Positions 46,428-51,675 of a DNA stretch of 51,675 nucleotides are shown here, one piece after another. Position numbers and translations under genes: made by a program. The stretch covers positions 1 to 51,675 of the forward strand of contig JAIKWF010000111.1 of the NCBI GenBank assembly GCA_024685005.1, in the 5' to 3' direction. Origin of the DNA: Lachnospiraceae bacterium (GTDB lineage Bacteria; Bacillota; Clostridia; Lachnospirales; Lachnospiraceae). The stretch's first letter is position 1. Each line of letters begins with the position of its first letter. Below the pieces are notes generated by a model, which saw only the letters and a list, made by a program, of their open reading frames with translations, searched no databases and was not told the DNA's origin.

Positions 46428-46979
46428 ATGGAATATCATTTACAGGCACCCTTAACGAAAGAGGATATAGAAAAACTGCAGATCAGGGATACGGTTTATC
46501 TGACGGGAACCATCTATACTGCCAGAGATGCCGCCCATAAAAGAATGCAGGAAACCCTGGATAAAGGGGAGCAGCTTCCCTTTGATATCAGGGATAATCT
46601 GATCTATTACATGGGACCTTCACCTGCCAGAGAGGGACGCCCCATCGGATCCGCGGGACCCACCACTGCCAGCAGAATGGATAAGTATGCGCCTGCGCTT
46701 TTGGATCTGGGCCTGTCGGGAATGATCGGAAAAGGAAAAAGAAGCACCGCCGTAAAAGAGGCGGTGGTACGTAACAAGGCTGTATATTTTGCGGCCATCG
46801 GCGGTGCGGGAGCACTGCTGTCCAAGGCCATCACGGATTCCGAGGTGGTAGCCTACGAAGATCTGGGAACGGAAGCCATCAGAAAGCTTACGGTAAAGGA
46901 GTTTCCGGTGATCGTAGTCATGGACGCCCGGGGGCAGGATCTGTATGCCGTTGCCCCGGACGAATATGCGTCCATCTGA
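46428..46979 (+). CDS. Class I fumarate hydratase, beta subunit
   Basis: The 183-residue protein matches the beta (C-terminal domain) family of Fe-S fumarases: IRDTVYLTGTIYTARDAAHK, SAGPTTASRMDKYAP, KGKRSTAVKEAV, GGAGALLSKAI. It provides the substrate-binding part of the heterodimer with the alpha subunit at 38804-39646. It follows the HD-GYP gene by 54 bases, with a modest GAAAGGAAG ribosome site, and ends 13 bases from the convergent MATE gene. Confidence 0.92.
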   Translation: MEYHLQAPLTKEDIEKLQIRDTVYLTGTIYTARDAAHKRMQETLDKGEQLPFDIRDNLIYYMGPSPAREGRPIGSAGPTTASRMDKYAPALLDLGLSGMIGKGKRSTAVKEAVVRNKAVYFAAIGGAGALLSKAITDSEVVAYEDLGTEAIRKLTVKEFPVIVVMDARGQDLYAVAPDEYASI

Positions 46980-46992
46980 TCAAACATATGCT

Positions 46993-48372
46993 TTAGACGG
47001 GGGTTTCATTTGGCTGGGACTGCGAGGATAATCGCAGTCTCAGTTTTTTCATGATATAAAAATAAGCGATAATGAGAAAAGCATCCGCCAGGATCCAGGC
47101 CAGAGGCGAAGCCGTACAGGCTGCGATATAACCGAAACGGGGCACCAGATAAAAGCCGGAAAAGGCTCTGGCGATCATTTCGAAAATGCCGGCACAGATG
47201 GCAAGGACGGAAAAGCCCATGCCCTGGATGAAGAACCGGATGATATTTACAAGGGCCAGCAAAAAGTAGCTGGCAGCATTGATCTTTAAATAAAGGGCCG
47301 TGTTTTCCAAAAGAACGGGGCTGGGATCTTTTAAGAAGATCCGCACCATATTGGTTCCCACGGTAAACATCACAAGGGCTGCGGCTACGGAGTAGCAAAA
47401 GCCGATGAGTACGGACCATTTCATGCCGGCGGAGATCCGGTCAAGGCGCCCGGCACCGATATTCTGGCCGCCGTAGGTGGCAGCGGTGGAACCGAGGGCA
47501 TCAAAGGGGCAGGCCATAAACAGCTGTACCTTGATGGCTGTAGCGGAAGAAGCCACATAGGTGGAACCAAGGATATTTACGGAAGACTGCAGGATCACAC
47601 TGCCGATGGCGGTGATGGAATACTGCAGACCCATGGGGATGCCCATATAAAGCAGATTATTCATGTGATGGAGACGGAATTTCCTATCCTCCGGTTCCAT
47701 CTTCAGGATATCGAATTTTTTCTTCATGTAGAGGATACACAGGATGCCCGATACAGCCTGGGAGATCACGGTAGCCCAGGCAGGTCCGGCGATGCCGAAG
47801 CTTTTTACCGTCAAAAGATCCAGAATGATATTCAGACCGGAGGAGAGCAGCAGAAAATAAACCGGGGTCCGGCTGTCGCCCAAAGAGCGCATGATGCCGG
47901 AAGCCAGATTGTACATAACCGTAACGGGAATACCCAAAAACAAAATGGAAAGATACCGCCAGGATCCCTGTATGATATTATCCGGCGTCTGCATCAGATG
48001 CAGGATGTTCATACACTGAAAATAGACGATCACGGCAATGGAGATGGAGATCACGGCAGAAACATAGATGCTGTTTGTCAGGTATCTGCGCATGTTCCGA
48101 TAGTCCCTGGCGCCAAAGGCCTGGGCTATGGGAATGGCAAAGCCGGTACAAAGGCCCATGCAAAAACCGATGATCATAAAGTTGATACTGCCGGTTGCGC
48201 CTACGGAGGCAAGGGCATCTTCACCGAGATACTGTCCGATGATGACGGTATCTGCCATGGAATAAAGCTGCTGAAACAGATACCCTACCAAAGTGGGCAG
48301 CATAAAAGAAAGAATATGAAAAAGCGGAGAGCCGGTAGTCATGTCTACCGTTTTTTTGCTTTTTGTTTGCAT
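46993..48372 (-). CDS. MATE family efflux protein (second copy)
   Basis: The protein is a multidrug and toxin exporter of about 459 residues with the usual twelve membrane segments. The N-terminal signature LPTLVGYLFQQLYSMADTVI with VGATGSINFMI is typical of the NorM/DinF-like MATE branch. I chose the ATG at 48372 (MQTKSKK) because GAGGTG is at the proper distance; an upstream GTG at 48381 is within the ribosome site. It lies 38 bases after the second hybrid kinase on the same strand, so kinase and exporter may be co-transcribed. It differs clearly from the MATE at 523-1914. Confidence 0.9.
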   Translation of the reverse strand: MQTKSKKTVDMTTGSPLFHILSFMLPTLVGYLFQQLYSMADTVIIGQYLGEDALASVGATGSINFMIIGFCMGLCTGFAIPIAQAFGARDYRNMRRYLTNSIYVSAVISISIAVIVYFQCMNILHLMQTPDNIIQGSWRYLSILFLGIPVTVMYNLASGIMRSLGDSRTPVYFLLLSSGLNIILDLLTVKSFGIAGPAWATVISQAVSGILCILYMKKKFDILKMEPEDRKFRLHHMNNLLYMGIPMGLQYSITAIGSVILQSSVNILGSTYVASSATAIKVQLFMACPFDALGSTAATYGGQNIGAGRLDRISAGMKWSVLIGFCYSVAAALVMFTVGTNMVRIFLKDPSPVLLENTALYLKINAASYFLLALVNIIRFFIQGMGFSVLAICAGIFEMIARAFSGFYLVPRFGYIAACTASPLAWILADAFLIIAYFYIMKKLRLRLSSQSQPNETPV

Positions 48373-48410
48373 TTTTGTCACCTCAAAATCAGATCAGAAG
48401 GATACAATCA

Positions 48411-51092
48411 TCACTCCGGGAAAAATTCCAGGATCTCATCTTCCCCGTCACCTGTGGCGCTCTCATCTTCGGAAGGTGTGCCGATCACGGGTAAGATGCT
48501 GCTAACAAGCTGACGGTAACGGTCCATCATGGGACCGTGCTCTTTTGCCAGAAGCTCCGCATCTGCTGCATCGGAGGCTTTTTCCAGCCTGGCTGCCATC
48601 TCGAACAGATCTGTGGCACCGATCATCTTTGAGGTACTCTTTAAGGAATGAACTATAACGGAGTATTGTTGCCAGTTTTGATCCGCATAATACAGTTCCA
48701 GTTTTTCGTCCTTTTCCCCGGCACTTCCCAGGTACTCGCCAAGCACGGAAAGATATAAAGCATCGTCGTTTTGGCAATAGCCCAGACCCGTTGCCGTATC
48801 TATTCCCGCAGATGAGAGCGTATCGTATATTTTGTCATTATCATTTGGCTTTGTCAACGATTTTTTCTCAGAGGTTTCCGCATCCCGGGTTTCCTCTTCC
48901 GGATCAGAAACAGTGCTGACGGTCTGAATCTTTTCCTTAGGAAGATATTTCAAAAGCATGGCTTCAAGGTCAGCGCTGTCAATGGGCTTGGTAAGATAAT
49001 CCGTAAAACCTTTACTGATGTAGCGCTCTTTGGCGCCGCTTACCGCATCCGCTGTCAGGCAGATAAAAGGAGTATACCGGTTCGGACCGTAAGGGTCCTC
49101 AAGAATACGGCTCATGGCTTCCGTTCCCGTCATTTCCGGCATGCGCTGATCCATCAGGATGATGTCGTATTTTCCGAAGGCTGCCATTTCAATGGCTCTT
49201 CCGCCGTTATCCGCCGTATCGATGCGGATCCTGGTATCCTTCAAAAGACCCTTTACAACGATGAGATTCATGTGGGTATCATCCACCACCAGAATGGCTG
49301 CGTCCGGTGCCTGAAAGCTTTCTTTATAGGCTTTGCGGTGCAGCATGTTCTGTTCGAATTTTTCCTTAAAATCTCCCAGAGACTCCAGGGAAACGATTTT
49401 CTGAGGAAGGTTTACCACAAACTCCGAGCCCTTTCCATACACGCTGGAAACAGAGATCTGACCCTTCATCATGGTAATAAGAGACTTGGTAATGGCAAGT
49501 CCTAAGCCGGTTCCTTCTATTGTACTGTTGTTTTTCAGATCCATTCGTTCGAATTTGCTGAAGAGCTTTTCCTGATCCTCTTTTCGGATACCGATACCCG
49601 TATCTTTTACGGATACCGTAAGCGTAATGTTAGCGCCTTCCTTAGGCTGGGAACCGTGATCACCGGAAACCTTGAAATATACGCTGCCCTTTTTGGTGTA
49701 TTTGACCGCATTGCTGAGCAGATTGATGAGAATCTGGCGAAGCCGCACTTCGTCTCCGAAGAGTTCATCGGGAAGAGTGGGGTCCACATCCACCTCAAAG
49801 TACAGCTCTTTTTCCCTGGCCTTATAAATAATGGTATTACAGATATCGTTCAGCACAGAACTGAGCTTGTAATTTTGCTCGATGATCTTCAGTTTTCCGG
49901 CTTCGATCTTGGAAAAGTCCAGAATATCATTGATGATGGACAAAAGGTTGGAGCCTGCACTTTCGATGTTGCCGGCAAAATTGCATATATCGGAAAAAAC
50001 CTTACGGGTTGCGTTTTCTTCTTTCGGCGGGACGTCCCTGGATTTCAGGCTCTCCCGCAGGATCATTTCGTTCATTCCCAAAATGGCATTAATGGGGGTA
50101 CGGATCTCATGGGACATGTTTGCCAGGAAATCGCTTTTGGCCGCATTGGAATGGTCTGCATCTTCTTTTGCTTTTTGCAGTTCTTCCATCTCTGCGTTTT
50201 TAAGAGCGTAGCGGATCACCATGATGATGGATACGGAAAAGATCATCAGTACAATGGAAAAGACAAAGAGCATCACGGCGATGATCTTGTAAGGATCGGC
50301 TTCTTCCGACTGGATCATGGACTTGGTCAGGATGTTTTTCATCCAGATTGCCATGATATATCCGCCTACACAAAAGAACAGAACCAGAAATACATACAGC
50401 GGACGAAGGATACGAAGCAGATTTGAGATCTGGGGAGACTGCTTTTTGGAGCGGATGGAAGAAAAGCCGCCGCAGTCTTTTACAACAGCAAAAGGAAGGA
50501 TCAAAAAGGTCAGGCCCATAAGAATGCAGGCATAGTTGTAAGGATACAGCCAGTCATTGGGCCAGTCGAAACAGGAAGATGTCCACATGACGTATTCGAT
50601 CACGATGTAATAAAAGACCACCCGGATCTCATGGGATACAAGGATGCCGTTTTTCCTGTTTTTTCTATAATAGATAAGAGCGTTTAAACTATGGCAGGCC
50701 ACCAGGGTACATAAGATGCATTCCCACAGGTTGTTAAACAATCCGCCAAACTGCAGATACAGGCAGAACTGGGCTATATTTATGGGAATGGGGATCAGGG
50801 ACCAGAAGGAAAAGAAGCGTTTTTCGTTTTTCCGTCTGTTCCATATGATCAAAAGCAGGGGAATATAGCAGAGGTTCCAGCCGAAATAAGCCAAAAATGA
50901 GGACACATTAGGATCACTTCCCATAAGAAGCGAGTAGGCACCCCAGTAATAATTGCTCAGAAGGTTACACAAAAGAGCCATTATGGCGTATTCATAATCT
51001 CTTTTGGGATTTTGCATGTGGAAGAACATGCAGATCATAAGACCCAGCACGTTGACGATCAGAGCATATACGTTCAATACCAGCTCTAACAT
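48411..51092 (-). CDS. Hybrid histidine kinase with membrane sensor, receiver and Hpt
   Basis: This 893-residue protein has about eight hydrophobic segments in residues 1-295, a short coiled coil, HisKA with H328 (MSHEIRTP), HATPase with DTGIGI and GTGLGLAI, a receiver with D648 (ILMDQRMP), a charged linker, and Hpt with H815 (VHSLKST). All phosphorelay residues are present. Its architecture matches the larger kinase at 32982-36818 without the GGDEF and EAL parts. The extracytoplasmic ligand is unknown. No dedicated response regulator follows; a MATE exporter does. Confidence 0.9.
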   Translation of the reverse strand: MLELVLNVYALIVNVLGLMICMFFHMQNPKRDYEYAIMALLCNLLSNYYWGAYSLLMGSDPNVSSFLAYFGWNLCYIPLLLIIWNRRKNEKRFFSFWSLIPIPINIAQFCLYLQFGGLFNNLWECILCTLVACHSLNALIYYRKNRKNGILVSHEIRVVFYYIVIEYVMWTSSCFDWPNDWLYPYNYACILMGLTFLILPFAVVKDCGGFSSIRSKKQSPQISNLLRILRPLYVFLVLFFCVGGYIMAIWMKNILTKSMIQSEEADPYKIIAVMLFVFSIVLMIFSVSIIMVIRYALKNAEMEELQKAKEDADHSNAAKSDFLANMSHEIRTPINAILGMNEMILRESLKSRDVPPKEENATRKVFSDICNFAGNIESAGSNLLSIINDILDFSKIEAGKLKIIEQNYKLSSVLNDICNTIIYKAREKELYFEVDVDPTLPDELFGDEVRLRQILINLLSNAVKYTKKGSVYFKVSGDHGSQPKEGANITLTVSVKDTGIGIRKEDQEKLFSKFERMDLKNNSTIEGTGLGLAITKSLITMMKGQISVSSVYGKGSEFVVNLPQKIVSLESLGDFKEKFEQNMLHRKAYKESFQAPDAAILVVDDTHMNLIVVKGLLKDTRIRIDTADNGGRAIEMAAFGKYDIILMDQRMPEMTGTEAMSRILEDPYGPNRYTPFICLTADAVSGAKERYISKGFTDYLTKPIDSADLEAMLLKYLPKEKIQTVSTVSDPEEETRDAETSEKKSLTKPNDNDKIYDTLSSAGIDTATGLGYCQNDDALYLSVLGEYLGSAGEKDEKLELYYADQNWQQYSVIVHSLKSTSKMIGATDLFEMAARLEKASDAADAELLAKEHGPMMDRYRQLVSSILPVIGTPSEDESATGDGEDEILEFFPE

Positions 51093-51200
51093 AGGACTCC
51101 TCCTCTCTTATTAGAAAAGAACAAGGAAAGATACAGCTATTCTACCATTTATAAAGGGAAAAAGCCAGTAAATAAAATTATCGGAAAGTAGGATTTTGTG

Positions 51201-51229
51201 TTGACAAACCCAATCCCTTTTCATATAAT
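51201..51229 (+). promoter_or_regulatory. Consensus sigma-A promoter of tRNA-Ser
   Basis: TTGACA (51201-51206) and TATAAT (51224-51229) are 17 bases apart, a perfect consensus promoter. The tRNA-Ser starts 56 bases past the -10. Confidence 0.92.
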
Positions 51230-51284
51230 AAGAAATGCGCCGCTCGTAGGCGGACAACTGAATCTTTGGTAAGGAATTCAGCAA

Positions 51285-51372
51285 GGAGAAATACTCAAGA
51301 GGCTGAAGAGGCGCCCCTGCTAAGGGTGTAGGTCGGGCAACCGGCGCGAGGGTTCAAATCCCTCTTTCTCCG
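51285..51372 (+). tRNA. tRNA-Ser (anticodon GCT)
   Basis: The 88-nt cloverleaf has acceptor GGAGAAA/TTTCTCC with discriminator G, anticodon loop CTGCTAA (GCT, reads AGC/AGU), and the long type II variable arm expected for serine tRNAs. The T-arm GAGGGTTCAAATCCCTC is perfect. CCA is not encoded. It is preceded by a perfect promoter and lies just upstream of an rRNA operon, pointing the same way. Confidence 0.96.
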
Positions 51373-51374
51373 CT

Positions 51375-51413
51375 CAGATTTGTGGTCTGATACACACCGA
51401 ACCACATCATCTG
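51375..51413 (+). other. Bulged stem-loop just past tRNA-Ser
   Basis: CAGAT and GTGGT (51375-51386) pair with ACCAC and ATCTG (51401-51413), with short internal loops. No T-run follows, so it does not look like a standard terminator. It may be a processing signal or simply slow polymerase before the rRNA promoter. Confidence 0.4.
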
Positions 51414-51453
51414 GTACCCGGAAAACTTTTCCGAAAAAAATGTAAATTTGTTG

Positions 51454-51482
51454 TTGACAAGCCTAAACTGCGGTGTTACTAT
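51454..51482 (+). promoter_or_regulatory. rRNA operon promoter
   Basis: TTGACA (51454-51459) and TACTAT (51477-51482) are 17 bases apart. The DNA upstream of the -35 is A/T-rich (51425-51450), as in UP elements of strong rRNA promoters. It lies about 180 bases before the 16S gene. Only this promoter is evident. Confidence 0.88.
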
Positions 51483-51515
51483 ATCAGAGTTGCGGCAAAC
51501 AAAAAGCAACAAAAC

Positions 51516-51600
51516 AGCACTGGAAAGTGCTCAAGCACCTTGACAAATGAACAGCAATGCAACCCTGAAAGATTCTAAGTAAGAATTGTTCAGAGAACAA
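51516..51600 (+). other. rRNA leader with GNRA-type hairpin and boxA-like palindrome
   Basis: AGCACT-GGAA-AGTGCT (51516-51531) is a perfect 6-bp hairpin with a GNRA loop. A 15-base palindrome TTGTTC-AGA-GAACAA is at 51586-51600. The arrangement resembles boxB/boxA antitermination signals found in rRNA leaders, but I judge this only by shape. Confidence 0.45.
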
Positions 51601-51660
51601 AACCTAAACAGTAATGAAGGTTAAAATTAGCCAAGCTTATTTTGACCGGATCATAAACTT

Positions 51661-51675
51661 TAACATGAGAGTTTG
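51661..51675 (+). rRNA. 16S ribosomal RNA, first bases (partial)
   Basis: The window ends in AGAGTTTG (51668-51675), the universal 16S 5' sequence that corresponds to E. coli positions 8-15. The mature 5' end is therefore near 51661. Only about 15 bases are present, but the promoter, leader and flanking tRNA support an rRNA operon continuing to the right. Confidence 0.85.

Noticed and set aside
45114-46439. A 441-codon minus-strand frame opposite the HD-GYP gene
   Set aside because: The plus frame has complete HD-GYP motifs; the antisense frame has no domain and results from codon bias.
51420-51432. GGAAAACTTTTCC as a terminator for tRNA-Ser
   Set aside because: It is a palindrome followed by an A-run, not a T-run, on the transcribed strand.

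Overview
The window is a chromosomal replication-origin region of a low-to-moderate GC Firmicute, most likely a Clostridia member of the Lachnospiraceae type. The evidence is the classic dnaA-dnaN-yaaA-recF-gyrB-gyrA block on the minus strand facing the rpmH-rnpA-yidD-yidC-jag-mnmE-mnmG-rsmG block on the plus strand, the families next to it (DUF4446, DUF3881, ParAB, SerS), canonical parS sites, and strong AGGAGG-type ribosome sites. No insertion sequence, prophage or CRISPR array is visible.

Layout. 1-110: the 3' end of an EAL-domain gene. 111-480: a GC-rich structured spacer, a tRNA-Pro(CGG) and its terminator. 523-8580 (minus): a MATE exporter, TrmB, a D-Ala-D-Ala carboxypeptidase, a DEDDh exonuclease, tRNA-Arg(CCT), a DUF3881-like protein, a GT2 glycosyltransferase and SerS. 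8660-13180: DUF4446, ParB, ParA, a lipoprotein, a rhomboid protease and a tight cluster of three parS sites. 13245-15132: a small accessory cluster with a DUF1871-like protein, a broken DUF402 gene, a VOC protein and a secreted barnase-type ribonuclease without an obvious barstar. 15363-24207: gyrA, gyrB, recF, yaaA, dnaN, dnaA. 24208-24714: oriC, with a second group of DnaA-box-like sites between dnaA and dnaN. 24715-32190: rpmH to rsmG.

Right of rsmG the content becomes lineage-specific. 32187-36818 (minus) is a two-gene phosphorelay: a 1278-residue membrane protein joining a membrane sensor, a degenerate GGDEF, an EAL domain, histidine kinase, receiver and Hpt, followed by a response regulator with no DNA-binding domain. 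37002-42744 (plus) looks like one operon: cation/proton antiporter, HAD hydrolase, fumarase alpha subunit, GH3 glycosidase, PlsC-type acyltransferase. A secreted serpin is convergent with it (42741-44012, minus). An HD-GYP membrane protein follows, then the fumarase beta subunit, about 6.8 kb from its alpha partner. A second MATE exporter and a second hybrid kinase with Hpt lie on the minus strand. The window ends with tRNA-Ser(GCT), an rRNA promoter and leader, and the first bases of a 16S rRNA gene.

How it works together. The centre is housekeeping: initiation (DnaA/oriC), clamp, gyrase, origin segregation (ParABS about 11 kb from oriC), ribosome and membrane-insertion biogenesis, and tRNA modification. 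Most genes on either side point away from oriC. The head-on exceptions (both hybrid kinases, the response regulator, serpin, second MATE) are the accessory genes. The signalling genes share a cyclic-di-GMP theme: one EAL fragment, one probably inactive GGDEF-EAL pair inside a kinase, and one apparently intact HD-GYP, with no intact GGDEF visible. The secreted RNase and serpin suggest interaction with other cells or host proteases, but this is inference from family membership.
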